From Protaetiibacter intestinalis (GTDB taxonomy: Bacteria; Actinomycetota; Actinomycetes; Actinomycetales; Microbacteriaceae), in the NCBI RefSeq assembly GCF_003627075.1, contig NZ_CP032630.1, positions 2,728,001 through 2,792,000 of the forward strand: DNA of 64,000 bases, in the 5' to 3' direction. Both the position numbers and the translations under genes were made by a program. Under the pieces are notes generated by a model, which worked only from the letters and a program-made list of their open reading frames with translations, did not search any database and had not been told where the DNA came from. Of this stretch, positions 50,627 to 59,504 are shown in pieces (the first letter of the stretch is position 1; each line of letters begins with the position of its first letter).

Positions 50627-51162
50627 GCGGGGGCCTCTTCCTGAGGGGTGTCGGGGTGCGCCGTGCGCGCGGCGGCCGCGGCGCTCGGCGAGAGCTCGGT
50701 GAGGACCGCCAGCAGGCGGTCGGGGTCGTCGGCGCGGAAGTAGCTGTCGACGAGGGTGCCCGCCAGCTCCCAGCGCACGAAGACGAGGCCGTCCTCGTCG
50801 ACGCCCTTGTCGATGGTCCAGGACGCGAGCCCCACCCCGCGGATGTCGGCGAGCGGGATGAAGGCGGGCGCCGTGCCGGCGAGGTCGAGCACGACGCCGC
50901 CGCGCGCGATCCGCATGAGACCGCGGGCGCGGAATCCGAGCCCGCCGACCACGATGCGCTCGAGCGGCTGCTCGGCGAGCGTCGTCGCCGAGTACAGCAC
51001 GCGCTCGCTCCCCAGCTCCTCACCGATCTCGGCCGGCGGCACGGCCACCACGTCGAGCGCGGACTGCCGGCGGCGGCGGTTGCGCCAGCCGAGCAGCATG
51101 AAGCCGACCGCGATGGCGAGCAGCAGCGCGATGACCAGCACGGGCCAGAACTTGTCAGCCAC
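50623..51162 (-). CDS. Membrane-anchored PH-like domain protein
   Basis: This 179-aa protein has one N-terminal membrane span (about residues 5-24), a basic stop (WRNRRRRQ), then a cytoplasmic beta-rich domain ([30 protein letters not shown] ... [15 protein letters not shown] ... [17 protein letters not shown]) of the PH-like type annotated between pyrC and carA in other actinobacteria. The role is not known. The GTG start overlaps the pyrC stop by eight bases and the stop overlaps carA, so it is tightly embedded in the pyrimidine operon. Confidence 0.8.
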   Translation of the reverse strand: MADKFWPVLVIALLLAIAVGFMLLGWRNRRRRQSALDVVAVPPAEIGEELGSERVLYSATTLAEQPLERIVVGGLGFRARGLMRIARGGVVLDLAGTAPAFIPLADIRGVGLASWTIDKGVDEDGLVFVRWELAGTLVDSYFRADDPDRLLAVLTELSPSAAAAARTAHPDTPQEEAPA

Positions 51163-52465
51163 GGGCGACCTCCTCCGCCTCGCGGAGCACGCCGTCGAGC
51201 ACCGTCGGCACTCCCCCGTGCAGGGTCGCGACGACCCGCCCGGGCAGCTCGCGGCCGAGGTACGGCGAGTTGACGCCCTTGCCGTGCAGCTCGGCGAGCC
51301 CGAACACGCGGGTCGCGGTGGGGTCGACGAGCGTGAGGTGCGCCGGCGCGCCCACCTCGAACGGGGCGTCGTAGCCGGCGAGGCGGCCGATCTCGGCGGG
51401 CGTCCGCGAGAGCACGCGCGCGACATCCGCCCAGCCGATGAGCCCCGTGTCGACCATCGCGGCCTGCACGACCGAGAGCGCGGATTCGAGCCCCACCATG
51501 CCGAAGGAGGCCTCCTGCCAGGCGCACTCCTTCGTCTCGATCGGGTGCGGCGCGTGGTCGGTCGCGACGATGTCGATCGTGCCGTCGGCGAGGGCCGCTC
51601 GCAGGGCGTGCACATCCTCGTCGCGGCGCAGCGGCGGGTTGACCTTGAAGCGGGCGTCGTAGCCGCGCGCGAGCTCCTCGGTGAGCAGCAGGTGATGGGG
51701 GGTGACCTCCGCGGTCACCCGGATGCCGCGCGCCTTCGCCCAGCGCACGATCTCGACGCTGCCCGCCGTCGAGACGTGGCAGACGTGCAGCCGGGCGCCC
51801 ACGGCATCCGCGAGCAGCACGTCGCGGGCGATGATCGCCTCCTCGGCGACCGCGGGCCAGCCGGCGAGGCCGAGCTCCGAGCTGAGCGCGCCCTCGTTCA
51901 TCTGGGCGCCCTCGGTGAGCCGCGGCTCCTGGGCGTGCTGGGCGATGACGCCGTCGAAGGTCGCCACGTACTCGAGCGCGCGGCGCATGAGCAGGGCGTC
52001 GTGCACGCACTTGCCGTCGTCGCTGAAGACCCGCACCCCGGCGCGCGAGCGGGCCATCGCGCCGATCTCGGAGAGCCGCTCCCCCGCGAGGCCGACCGTC
52101 ACGGCGCCGATCGGGCGGACGGTCGCGTAGCCGTGCTCCGCGCCGAGCGAGGCGACCTGCTCGACGACGCCCGCCGTGTCGGCGACGGGCGAGGTGTTGG
52201 CCATCGCGAACACCGCGGTGAAGCCGCCGGAGGCCGCGGCGCGGGTGCCCGTGAGCACCGTCTCGCTCTGCTCGAAGCCCGGCTCGCGCAGGTGCGTGTG
52301 CAGGTCGACGAGGCCCGGCAGGGCGAGCAGCCCGTCGGCGTCGATCACGGTCGCGCCGGCGGCGGAGAGCGAGGGACCGCGTTCGGCGATCCGACCGTCC
52401 TCCACCAGGAGGTCGGTGCCCGCGCCGTCGGGGAGCTGCGCTCCGCGGATGAGGATCGAGGTCAT
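51155..52465 (-). CDS. pyrC: Dihydroorotase
   Basis: PyrC cyclises carbamoyl aspartate to dihydroorotate. The 436-aa amidohydrolase of the PyrC/PyrX large class has the zinc site [10 protein letters not shown] near 55, MANTSP for substrate binding, [10 protein letters not shown] near 233, and the catalytic [13 protein letters not shown] near 305. Zinc-site histidines appear intact, so it is an active enzyme, not an inactive PyrX. The ATG at 52463-52465 overlaps the pyrB stop. Confidence 0.96.
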   Translation of the reverse strand: MTSILIRGAQLPDGAGTDLLVEDGRIAERGPSLSAAGATVIDADGLLALPGLVDLHTHLREPGFEQSETVLTGTRAAASGGFTAVFAMANTSPVADTAGVVEQVASLGAEHGYATVRPIGAVTVGLAGERLSEIGAMARSRAGVRVFSDDGKCVHDALLMRRALEYVATFDGVIAQHAQEPRLTEGAQMNEGALSSELGLAGWPAVAEEAIIARDVLLADAVGARLHVCHVSTAGSVEIVRWAKARGIRVTAEVTPHHLLLTEELARGYDARFKVNPPLRRDEDVHALRAALADGTIDIVATDHAPHPIETKECAWQEASFGMVGLESALSVVQAAMVDTGLIGWADVARVLSRTPAEIGRLAGYDAPFEVGAPAHLTLVDPTATRVFGLAELHGKGVNSPYLGRELPGRVVATLHGGVPTVLDGVLREAEEVARG

Positions 52466-53421
52466 TCCGCGACCTCCCGCGGGTCGGAACCTGAGAGCAC
52501 GAGGTAGAGCACCGCCATCCGTATCGACACCCCGTTGGTGACCTGATCGAGGATGACCGACCGGGGCGAGTCCGCGGCGCGTGCCGAGATCTCGAGCCCG
52601 CGGTTCATGGGCCCGGGGTGCATGACAATCGTATCCGCCGCGAGTCGGGCGAGCCGTGCGTCGTCGAGGCCCCACTCGTTCGCGTACTCGCGCTCGTGCG
52701 GGAAGAACGCCGCGTGCATGCGCTCCTGCTGCACCCGCAGCATCATGACGGCGTCCGGCGCCTCCGCGATCGCCGCGTCGAGGTCGGTGCCGACCCGCAC
52801 GGGCCAGGCGTCGACGCCCGTCGGCAGCAGGGTGCGGGGGGCGACGAGGGTCACCTCGGCGCCGAGCGTCGTGAGCAGCCACACGTTCGACCGCGCGACC
52901 CGCGAGTGCAGGATGTCGCCCACGATGGCGACCCGCACGCCGTCGAGGTCGCGGCCGCGCGAGGCGTCGCCGTGCAGCGTCTTGCGCAGGGTGTAGGCGT
53001 CGAGCAGCCCCTGGGTGGGGTGCTGGTGGGTGCCGTCGCCGGCGTTGACGACGGCGGCGTCGATCCAGCCGGATCCGGCGAGCACCTCGGCGGCACCCGA
53101 GGCCGAGTGCCGCAGCACGACCGCGTCGATGCCCATCGCCGCGATCGTCTGGGCGGTGTCCTTGAGGCTCTCCCCCTTCGAGACGCTCGAGCCCTTCGCA
53201 CTGAAGGTGATGACGTCCGCCGAGAGCCGTTTCGCGGCCGCCTCGAAGCTGAGCCGCGTGCGGGTCGAGTCCTCGAAGAAGAGGTTGGCGACCGTGCGTC
53301 CGCGCAGGGTCGGGAGTTTCGGGACGGCGCGGGTCGCGACCTCGGCCATGTCCTCGGCGAGGTCGAGGATGCCGAGCGCCTCGTCGCGGGCGAGTCCGAC
53401 CGTCGACAGCAGGTGCCTCAT
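52462..53421 (-). CDS. pyrB: Aspartate carbamoyltransferase catalytic subunit
   Basis: PyrB joins carbamoyl phosphate and aspartate, the committed pyrimidine step. The 319-aa protein has the carbamoyl-phosphate motif [13 protein letters not shown] near 49, HPTQGLLD near 134, and [12 protein letters not shown] near 270. No regulatory pyrI follows, as usual in actinobacteria. It overlaps pyrR and pyrC by four bases each. Confidence 0.97.
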   Translation of the reverse strand: MRHLLSTVGLARDEALGILDLAEDMAEVATRAVPKLPTLRGRTVANLFFEDSTRTRLSFEAAAKRLSADVITFSAKGSSVSKGESLKDTAQTIAAMGIDAVVLRHSASGAAEVLAGSGWIDAAVVNAGDGTHQHPTQGLLDAYTLRKTLHGDASRGRDLDGVRVAIVGDILHSRVARSNVWLLTTLGAEVTLVAPRTLLPTGVDAWPVRVGTDLDAAIAEAPDAVMMLRVQQERMHAAFFPHEREYANEWGLDDARLARLAADTIVMHPGPMNRGLEISARAADSPRSVILDQVTNGVSIRMAVLYLVLSGSDPREVAE

Positions 53422-53969
53422 GCGCGCGTCCCCTCGGGGTCGGACTCGATCGCGACGGCGTCCTCGCCGTCGGTCTCGCGCAGCCGCACGTAGATGCGCT
53501 CCGCGACCGCAGTCGGCAGGTTCTTGCCCACGAAATCCGCGCGGATCGGCAGCTCGCGGTGACCGCGGTCGACGAGCACCGCGAGCCGCACCGCGCGCGG
53601 GCGGCCGAGGTCGCCGATCGCGTCGAGCGCCGCGCGGATCGTGCGGCCCGAGTAGAGCACGTCGTCGACGAGCACGACCGTCTTGCCGTCGATGCCGCCC
53701 GCGGGCAGCCGCGTCGGGCTCGGGGTGCGGGTCGGATGCCGGTCCAGGTCGTCGCGGTACATCGTCACGTCGAGCGCGCCCACGACGCCCGCGCCCGGCT
53801 CGAGCCGGGCGAGCACGGCGGCGATCCGCTCGGCGAGCAGCACCCCCCGAGTCGGAATGCCGAGGAGGACGAGATCCGAGCCGCCGCGATTGGACTCGAG
53901 GATCTCGTGGGAGATGCGCGTCAGAGCGCGCGTGATGTCAGCTTCCTGCAGGACGGTGCGTGCAGTCAT
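53418..53969 (-). CDS. pyrR: PyrR pyrimidine regulator / uracil phosphoribosyltransferase
   Basis: PyrR binds pyr mRNA when UMP is high and also has weak uracil phosphoribosyltransferase activity. The 183-aa protein has the PRPP motif [18 protein letters not shown] near 97-114, the N-terminal [12 protein letters not shown] and basic patches of the RNA-binding face. It heads the operon, with its likely target RNA immediately upstream at 53975-54007. In mycobacteria PyrR is reported to repress translation by binding over the leader; the layout here fits that mode. Confidence 0.96.
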   Translation of the reverse strand: MTARTVLQEADITRALTRISHEILESNRGGSDLVLLGIPTRGVLLAERIAAVLARLEPGAGVVGALDVTMYRDDLDRHPTRTPSPTRLPAGGIDGKTVVLVDDVLYSGRTIRAALDAIGDLGRPRAVRLAVLVDRGHRELPIRADFVGKNLPTAVAERIYVRLRETDGEDAVAIESDPEGTRA

Positions 53970-53974
53970 CCTGA

Positions 53975-54007
53975 CCTCCTTCCCCGCCTCTCGGGACGGA
54001 CTTAAAG
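53975..54007 (-). promoter_or_regulatory. PyrR-binding RNA element in the pyrR leader
   Basis: The leader RNA reads TTTAAGTCCG then TCCCGAGAGGCGGGG, followed directly by the ribosome site AAGGAGG and the ATG five bases on. The core UCCCGAGAGG matches the PyrR loop core UCCNGNGAGG known from Bacillus pyr leaders. Because the stem touches the ribosome site, translational repression is the likely mechanism. No terminator hairpin follows. Confidence 0.7.
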
Positions 54008-54026
54008 GTGGTCGTCGATCGTGACG

Positions 54027-54032
54027 ATGCTA
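54027..54032 (-). promoter_or_regulatory. -10 hexamer of the pyr operon
   Basis: TAGCAT on the minus strand would start transcription near 54020, giving a leader of about 50 nt that just contains the PyrR element. Confidence 0.5.
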
Positions 54033-54049
54033 GCAGGTGGCGCCCGGGC

Positions 54050-54859
54050 TCAGCCCCAGCGCTTGAGCAGGAACCGCTCGAGCACGCCCACCAGGGCGTC
54101 GGTGACCTTGCCGAGCACGGCGAGCACGACGATCGCGAGGAACAGCCGATCGAGGCGGCCGTTGTTCTGCGACTCGATGAGCAGGAAGCCGAGACCCATC
54201 GTCGAGCCGAGCAGCTCCGCGGCGACGAGGAACAGCCACGCCTGGGCGAGAGCGAGCCGCAGGCCCGAGACGATCGCGGGGATGACGGCGGGCAGCTGCA
54301 CGGTCGTGAGCAGCCGCACACCGCTGTAGCCGTAGGCGCGGCCGAGCTCCACGAGGTGCGGGTCGACGTGCCGCAGCGCACCCGCGACGGTCGTGTAGAC
54401 GGGGAAGAGCGCGCCGATCGCCACGAGGGTGACCTTCGAGTTCTCGCCGTACTGCATGTAGAGCACGAGCAGCGGCACCCAGGCGAGCGAGGGCACCGCA
54501 CGCGCGGCGCCGATGGTGGGCGCGAGCAGGCCGTCCGCGAGGCGTGAGAGGCCGACGATCGAACCGAGCGCGAGACCCGCGACGGCACCGATCGCGAAAC
54601 CGAGCAGCACGCGCTGGATCGAGATGCCGATGTGCGTCCAGAGCACGCCGCGATCGGCCAGGTCGACCGCCGACAGCACGACCGACTCGGGCGTCGGCAG
54701 CTTGTAGGCGGGTACCCAGCCCTGATGGGAGGCGGCCCACCAGAGCGCCACCAGCACGATCGGGATGATCGCGCCGAGCGCCCAGCGCCACGGCGACCGC
54801 CGCCTCCTCCGCACGGGCGGCTCCGTGCCGCCTGGCGCGGTGAGTACGGCGGTCGCCAT
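54050..54859 (-). CDS. SsuC-like ABC transporter permease
   Basis: This 269-aa protein is the membrane component of an importer of the sulfonate/nitrate/taurine family. Six hydrophobic spans are visible, and the EAA-type cytoplasmic loop that docks the ATPase lies around HLVELGRAYGYSGVRLLTTVQLPAVIPAIVSGLRLA (about 165-200). The ATG at 54857-54859 is chosen because the longer upstream frame is not membrane-like. It is last in the unit ATPase, binding protein, permease. Confidence 0.88.
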   Translation of the reverse strand: MATAVLTAPGGTEPPVRRRRRSPWRWALGAIIPIVLVALWWAASHQGWVPAYKLPTPESVVLSAVDLADRGVLWTHIGISIQRVLLGFAIGAVAGLALGSIVGLSRLADGLLAPTIGAARAVPSLAWVPLLVLYMQYGENSKVTLVAIGALFPVYTTVAGALRHVDPHLVELGRAYGYSGVRLLTTVQLPAVIPAIVSGLRLALAQAWLFLVAAELLGSTMGLGFLLIESQNNGRLDRLFLAIVVLAVLGKVTDALVGVLERFLLKRWG

Positions 54860-54863
54860 CGCG

Positions 54864-55892
54864 TCAGCCCACCCGGCTCGGGTCGGCCGCCTCGGCGAAC
54901 GTGGTGTCGAACAGGGTGTCGAGCGCGTCGTCCGCGGCATCCTGCGAGGCGATATCGCCGTTGGCGACCTGGATGGGCGCCACGACCTTGAGCACGGCGA
55001 GCTGCTTGGCGCCCGGCACGTTGTCGAGGTCGATCACGGTGCGCTCGAGCAGCACCTTGTCGGCGACGGCCTGGTCGATGCCGGCCACCTCGGCGAGCAG
55101 CGCGGAGGTCTCCTCCGGGTTCTCGAGCGCCCAGGCACGGGCCTTCTCGTAGGCGTCCACGACGACCTGTGCGAGGTCGGCGTGGTTGGTGATGAAGTCC
55201 TCGGTCGCGTTGAGGAAGCCGTAGGTGTTGAAGTCGACGTTCCGGTAGAACAGCTCGATGCCGTCGTTCAGCTCGTGCGCGGCCATCATCGGGTCCAGGC
55301 CCGACCACGCGTCGACCGTGCCCGCGACGAGCGCGGCACCGCCGTCGGCGTGCTGCAGGTTCTGGATGTTGACCTCGCTCGGGTCGACGCCGGCCTCGTC
55401 GAGCGCCTGCAGCAGGAAGAAGTACGGGTCGGTGCCGACGGTCACCGCGACGGTCTTGCCGCGCAGATCCTCGACCGAGTCGATGCCGCTGTCCGGGCGG
55501 GTGGCGAGCGCCGACCACTCGGGCTGCGTGTAGATGTCGATCGTGTGGATGGGCGAACCGTTCGCGCGGGCGAGCAGCGCCGCGGAACCGGCCGTCGAGC
55601 CCACGTCGATCGCGCCCGCGCGCAGCCCCTCGTTGGCCTTGTTCGAGCCGAGCGACTGGGTCCAGGTGACGGTCACGTCGTCGCCGAGGGTGTCCTCGAT
55701 CCAGCCCTGCTCCTTGATGATGAGGCTCAGCGGGTTGTAGGTGGCGAAGTCGAGGTTGAGCGTCGTGCCGCTCCACGAGGAGTCGCCGTCGCCCTCGGCG
55801 GCCGGCGGGGTGGCGTTCTCACCCGCGCAGCCCGAGAGGGCGAGCGCGAGGGTGGCCGCGGCGGCGGCCGCAGCGAGCAGGGTCTTCTTCAT
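54864..55892 (-). CDS. SsuA/NMT1-like substrate-binding lipoprotein
   Basis: This 342-aa extracytoplasmic binding protein has a signal peptide MKKTLLAAAAAAATLALALSGC with lipobox cysteine at about 22, so it is anchored by lipid after Lgt modification. LDFATYNPLSLIIKEQGWIED and GSNKANEGLRAGAIDVGSTAGSAALLARANG are typical of the aliphatic sulfonate/nitrate/thiamine-precursor group. The ligand cannot be assigned: aliphatic sulfonate is the most common annotation, but no ssuD or tauD enzyme is nearby. AAGGA precedes the ATG. The permease starts four bases after its stop. Confidence 0.88.
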   Translation of the reverse strand: MKKTLLAAAAAAATLALALSGCAGENATPPAAEGDGDSSWSGTTLNLDFATYNPLSLIIKEQGWIEDTLGDDVTVTWTQSLGSNKANEGLRAGAIDVGSTAGSAALLARANGSPIHTIDIYTQPEWSALATRPDSGIDSVEDLRGKTVAVTVGTDPYFFLLQALDEAGVDPSEVNIQNLQHADGGAALVAGTVDAWSGLDPMMAAHELNDGIELFYRNVDFNTYGFLNATEDFITNHADLAQVVVDAYEKARAWALENPEETSALLAEVAGIDQAVADKVLLERTVIDLDNVPGAKQLAVLKVVAPIQVANGDIASQDAADDALDTLFDTTFAEAADPSRVG

Positions 55893-55952
55893 GAGGGATG
55901 TCCTTCAGGGGCTGTGTGGTGATGGCGGGTGGAACGGATGGTGCGGAGGCGC

Positions 55953-56807
55953 TCAGGTGGCCGAGCGCTTGGCGCGCTGGGCCTTGATCGCCTGGGTGAG
56001 GTAGTTCTCGGGGTGGTGGGTCTCGACGCCGAGCAGCGCGAGCAGCTCCGCGCGCAGGATCGCCAGCTGGGCGTCGCCGCGGTCGCGCGGGCGACGCTTG
56101 CCGACCTCGAGCACGCGACGGATGGTCGCACCCGGTGCGCCGTCCTCGGAGCCGAGCAGCACGATCCGGTCGGCGAGCTGCAGCGCCTCGTCGACGTCGT
56201 GCGTGACGAGCAGGATCGTGGCCGGCTCGGCCGCGTGGATGTCGAGCAGCAGGTCCTGCATCGTGAGGCGCGTGAGGGCGTCGAGCGCGCCGAACGGCTC
56301 GTCGAGCAGCAGCACGCCGGGGTTGCGGGCGAGCGCGCGGGCCAGCGAGGTGCGCTGCGCCATTCCGCCCGACACCTGACGGGGCCGCAGGGTCGCCGCG
56401 TGGTCGAGCTGCACGAGCCGCAGCAGCTCCTCGACACGGGCGCGCCCGCGGGCCGCATCCGTGCCGCGCGGCAGGCCGAGCTCCACGTTGCGCGCGAGGG
56501 TGCGCCACGGCAGCAGGCGCGGCTCCTGGAAGGCGACCGCGCAGCGCTGGTCCAGCGGCGCCACCGGGGTGGCACCGATCGACAGCTCACCCGCGTCCGC
56601 GCGGTCCAGGCCCGACACGAGCCGCAGCAGCGTCGACTTGCCGCACCCGGAGGGACCGAGCAGGGCGACGATCTCCCCCGCGCGGATGCTGAGGTCGACG
56701 TCGCGGAGCACCACCCGCCGGCCCCCGTCGGGGCTCGGGAAGTGCCGTCCGACGCCCGAGAGGCGCACGGGGAGTGCGGCCTGGGCAGGGGCGTCGAGCA
56801 GGGTCAC
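55953..56807 (-). CDS. SsuB-like ABC transporter ATP-binding protein
   Basis: This 284-aa ATPase powers the importer. Walker A GPSGCGKST is at 51-59, the Q-loop in AVAFQEPRLLPWRTL, the signature VSGGMAQR near 145, Walker B LLLDEPFGALDALTR near 166 and the H-loop VTHDVDEAL near 200; this pattern is that of the SsuB/TauB/NrtD subfamily. A C-terminal extension ends HPENYLTQAIKAQRAKRSAT. The GTG start follows TACCGT by 7 nt. It is first of the three-gene unit lying between nusB and pyrR. Confidence 0.9.
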   Translation of the reverse strand: MTLLDAPAQAALPVRLSGVGRHFPSPDGGRRVVLRDVDLSIRAGEIVALLGPSGCGKSTLLRLVSGLDRADAGELSIGATPVAPLDQRCAVAFQEPRLLPWRTLARNVELGLPRGTDAARGRARVEELLRLVQLDHAATLRPRQVSGGMAQRTSLARALARNPGVLLLDEPFGALDALTRLTMQDLLLDIHAAEPATILLVTHDVDEALQLADRIVLLGSEDGAPGATIRRVLEVGKRRPRDRGDAQLAILRAELLALLGVETHHPENYLTQAIKAQRAKRSAT

Positions 56808-56814
56808 ACGCTCG

Positions 56815-56820
56815 ACGGTA
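56815..56820 (-). promoter_or_regulatory. -10 hexamer of the ABC importer unit (leaderless)
   Basis: TACCGT ends 7 nt before the GTG at 56807. Confidence 0.45.
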
Positions 56821-56836
56821 GGGAGAACCGGGAACG

Positions 56837-56852
56837 GCGCGCAAAAGCGCGC
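56837..56852. promoter_or_regulatory. Palindrome upstream of the ABC importer promoter
   Basis: GCGCGC-AAAA-GCGCGC is a perfect 6-bp inverted repeat with a four-base centre, positioned where a -35 element would lie, next to the AT-rich GAAATGAAATATGA. It may be an operator of this unit or part of the nusB terminator; no regulator gene is adjacent. Confidence 0.4.
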
Positions 56853-56880
56853 GTCACGAAATGAAATATGACGACGTCGA

Positions 56881-57291
56881 TCAGCGATCGCGGGCGATCG
56901 CCGAGAGCACGCCGTTCACGAAACCGCCCGAGTCGTCGGTGCTGAGCTCGGCGGCCAGCTGCACCGCCTCCGAGATGGCCACGCCGTCCGGCACCTCGTC
57001 GTTGTGCAGGATCTCCCATGCGCCCACCCGGATGATCGCGCGATCGAGCACCGGCATGCGCTCCAGCGTCCAGCCGTGGGCGTGTGCGGTGATCGCCGCG
57101 TCCAGCTCCGCCAGGTGCGCATCCACGCCCGACACGATCTCGCGCGCGTACACCCACGAGCCCTCGCGGGCCGGCTGCTGCGCCGCGCGCTGCGACTCCT
57201 CCACGAGGGCGTCCGCGAGGGCGCGCTCGCGCAGGTCGGCGCTGTAGAGGATGTCGACGGCGCGCTTGCGCGCCTTGGTGCGGGAGCTCAC
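56881..57291 (-). CDS. nusB: Transcription antitermination factor NusB
   Basis: NusB binds boxA RNA with S10 to keep RNA polymerase reading through rRNA operons. The 136-aa all-helical protein starts SSRTKARKRAVDILYSAD and has the conserved LDRAIIRVGAWEI (about 82-94) and VAISEAVQLAAELSTDDSGGFVNGVLSAI (about 104-132). It follows efp by seven bases and is probably co-transcribed from the efp promoter. Confidence 0.95.
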   Translation of the reverse strand: MSSRTKARKRAVDILYSADLRERALADALVEESQRAAQQPAREGSWVYAREIVSGVDAHLAELDAAITAHAHGWTLERMPVLDRAIIRVGAWEILHNDEVPDGVAISEAVQLAAELSTDDSGGFVNGVLSAIARDR

Positions 57292-57298
57292 GAGGCGA

Positions 57299-57856
57299 TC
57301 AGACCCGACCCAGGTAGTCGCCCGTGCGGGTGTCGACCTTCACCTTGGTGCCCGTCTCCAGGAACAGCGGCACCTGGATCTCGTACCCCGTCTCGACCGT
57401 CGCCGGCTTCGTGCCCGCGCTCGAACGGTCGCCCTGCAGGCCCGGCTCGGTGTAGGTGACCTCGAGGATCACCGACGCCGGGAGCTCCACGTAGAGCGCC
57501 TCGCCCTCGTGCAACGCGATCTGCACGTTCTGGTTCTCGAGCATGAAGTTCGCCGCATCCCCCACCGTGCCGGCCGGGATGGTGATCTGGTCGTAGTCGG
57601 TCGTGTCCATGAACACGAAGCCCTCGCCGTCGCGGTAGAGGTACTGGAAGTCGCGGCGATCGACCGTCGCGAAGTCGACCTTGGTGCCCGCGTTGAAGGT
57701 GCGGTCCACGACCTTGCCGGAGAGCACGTTCTTCAGCTTGGTGCGCACGAACGCGCCGCCCTTGCCCGGCTTCACGTGCTGGAACTCCACCACGTTCCAG
57801 AGCTGCCCGTCGATGCTGAGGACGCTGCCGTTCTTGATGTCGTTCGTCGTGGCCAT
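57299..57856 (-). CDS. efp: Elongation factor P
   Basis: EF-P relieves ribosome stalling at polyproline stretches. The 185-aa protein has three beta domains; the tip loop VKPGKGGAF places lysine at residue 32, the site modified in many bacteria. No modification genes (epmA, ymfI) are in this window, and actinobacterial EF-P with a PGKG loop can work unmodified. A 5' leader of about 45 nt lies between the candidate promoter and the ATG. Confidence 0.97.
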   Translation of the reverse strand: MATTNDIKNGSVLSIDGQLWNVVEFQHVKPGKGGAFVRTKLKNVLSGKVVDRTFNAGTKVDFATVDRRDFQYLYRDGEGFVFMDTTDYDQITIPAGTVGDAANFMLENQNVQIALHEGEALYVELPASVILEVTYTEPGLQGDRSSAGTKPATVETGYEIQVPLFLETGTKVKVDTRTGDYLGRV

Positions 57857-57906
57857 GCTGATTCGCTGTTCCGTTCGCAGATGTCGTGGGCGGATGCGCC
57901 CGTACG

Positions 57907-57912
57907 AGTGTA
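57907..57912 (-). promoter_or_regulatory. Candidate -10 hexamer of efp-nusB
   Basis: TACACT on the minus strand, with a weak TTCGCC 18 bp upstream (57931-57936), lies in the 63-bp gap between aroQ and efp. Confidence 0.45.
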
Positions 57913-57919
57913 ACGACGG

Positions 57920-58357
57920 CTATCCGGCGCGGCGAACCGCCGCCAACGCCAGCACGTACGATTCGAAGCCGAACCCGGCGATCACGCCCGACGCCACCCC
58001 CGAGATCACCGAGTTGTGCCGGAACGCCTCACGCGCGTGCGGATTCGAGATGTGCACCTCGACGAGCGGCACACCCGCCTTCGTCACGAGCGCCGCCGCA
58101 TCCCGCAGCGCGTAGCTGTAGTGCGTGAACGCCGCCGGGTTCAGGATCACCGGGATGCGGGAATCCACGGCCTCGTACAGCCAGTGCACGAGCTCCGCCT
58201 CGTCGTCCGTCTGACGCAGGTCGATCTCGACCCCGTCGCCCGCCTCCTCGGCCAGCAGCACCCGCAACGCCGACAGATCCTGCGAGCCGTACACATCCGG
58301 CTCCCGGCTGCCCAGCCTCCCCAGATTCGGTCCGTTGAGCACCAGCACGCGTGTCAT
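57920..58357 (-). CDS. aroQ: Type II 3-dehydroquinate dehydratase
   Basis: AroQ dehydrates 3-dehydroquinate in the shikimate pathway. The 145-aa type II enzyme has the N-terminal NGPNLGRLGSREPDVYG with the flexible-lid arginine and catalytic tyrosine, LNPAAFTHYSYALRDA near 72-87 and EVHISNPHAREAFRHNS near 99-115 with the catalytic histidine. The ATG follows TAGGCT by 6 nt, so it has its own promoter although it lies downstream of aroB. Confidence 0.96.
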   Translation of the reverse strand: MTRVLVLNGPNLGRLGSREPDVYGSQDLSALRVLLAEEAGDGVEIDLRQTDDEAELVHWLYEAVDSRIPVILNPAAFTHYSYALRDAAALVTKAGVPLVEVHISNPHAREAFRHNSVISGVASGVIAGFGFESYVLALAAVRRAG

Positions 58358-58363
58358 GCCCCG

Positions 58364-58369
58364 AGCCTA
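58364..58369 (-). promoter_or_regulatory. -10 hexamer of aroQ (leaderless)
   Basis: TAGGCT ends 6 nt before the aroQ ATG. A weak CCATCCC/GGGATGG pair (58371-58410) lies between it and the aroB stop. Confidence 0.5.
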
Positions 58370-58418
58370 GCCATCCCGCGCCCCCGTGGAGCGGACCCCG
58401 CTTGGGATGGCGGGGCGA

Positions 58419-59504
58419 CTAGGAGGCGATCTCCTGGTAGGCCGCGAAGAGGAGGGACTCGTCGGGGCCCTGCAGCGTGGTGGGGCGGCCGATGTCGTCG
58501 AGCACGATGAAGCGCATGAGGGCGCCGCGCGCCTTCTTGTCGCGCTTCATGGTCGCGAGCAGCGACTGCCAGCGGCCGGCCGGGTAGCTCGTCGGCAGGT
58601 CGAGCGAGTCGAGGATGCGGCGGTGCCGTTCCACGGCGGCATCGGGCAGATGCCGGGTGAGCCGCGAGAGCTCTGCGGCGAACATCATGCCGATCGCGAT
58701 CGCGGCGCCGTGGCGCCAGCGGTAGCGTTCGGCGTGCTCGATGGCGTGGCCGAGGGTGTGGCCGTAGTTGAGGATCTCGCGCAGGCCCTGCTCGGTGAAG
58801 TCCTCGCCGACGACGCGTGCCTTCATGGCGATCGCGAGCTCGACGGCGCGGCGGAACTCGGGGGTGCCGGGGTCGGTGGCGCGCTGCGGGTCGGCCTCGA
58901 CGATGTCGAGGATCTCCGGTTCGGCGATGAAGCCCGCCTTCACGACCTCGGCGTAGCCGGCGAGGATCTCGTTGCGCGGCAGGGTGTCGAGCAGCTCGAG
59001 GTCGCACAGCACGGCGCGGGGCGCCCAGAACGCGCCCACCAGGTTCTTGCCCTCGGCGGTGTTGATTCCGGTCTTGCCGCCGACCGCTGCATCCACCATG
59101 CCGAGCACCGTGGTCGGCAGCTGCACGACGTCGATGCCGCGCAGCCAGGTGGCGGCGACGAAGCCGGCGAGGTCGGTCGTCGCTCCCCCGCCGAGGCCGA
59201 TGATGGCGTCGCTGCGGGTGAAGTCGGTCTGACCGAGGATCTGCCAGCAGAACGCGGCGACCTCGACGCGCTTGGCGCCCTCCGCATCCGGCACCTCGGC
59301 GAGCAGCACCTCGTAGCGGTCGGCGAGCTGCTCGCGCAGCAGCTCCGCACGGGCTCCGAGGGCGGGCGCGTGCACGATGAGCACCTTCGCGACCCGCGGG
59401 CCGAGGTGCCGCGCGACGTCGCCGAGCAGTCCCCGTCCGACGTGCACCTCGTAGTCGCGCATCCCGTCGGTGCCGCGCACCGGGATGACGGTCGTGTCGC
59501 TCAT
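58419..59504 (-). CDS. aroB: 3-dehydroquinate synthase
   Basis: AroB converts DAHP to 3-dehydroquinate using NAD and zinc. The 361-aa protein has the NAD-binding GLGGGATTDLAGFVAATWLRG near 101, the signature VDAAVGGKTGIN near 138, AEVVKAGFI near 180 and the zinc ligands in LNYGHTLGHAIEH near 250. The ATG overlaps the aroK stop by four bases; kinase and synthase are commonly adjacent or fused. Confidence 0.97.
   Translation of the reverse strand: MSDTTVIPVRGTDGMRDYEVHVGRGLLGDVARHLGPRVAKVLIVHAPALGARAELLREQLADRYEVLLAEVPDAEGAKRVEVAAFCWQILGQTDFTRSDAIIGLGGGATTDLAGFVAATWLRGIDVVQLPTTVLGMVDAAVGGKTGINTAEGKNLVGAFWAPRAVLCDLELLDTLPRNEILAGYAEVVKAGFIAEPEILDIVEADPQRATDPGTPEFRRAVELAIAMKARVVGEDFTEQGLREILNYGHTLGHAIEHAERYRWRHGAAIAIGMMFAAELSRLTRHLPDAAVERHRRILDSLDLPTSYPAGRWQSLLATMKRDKKARGALMRFIVLDDIGRPTTLQGPDESLLFAAYQEIAS

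Noticed and set aside
46739..50644. A plus-strand frame of about 1300 codons opposite carB and carA
   Set aside because: Same reason; carA and carB account fully for this stretch.
58371..58410. CCATCCC/GGGATGG inverted pair between aroB and aroQ as a palindromic element
   Set aside because: The arms are only 7 bp with a 26-bp loop and lack the ends of the other families; it was not annotated as a repeat.
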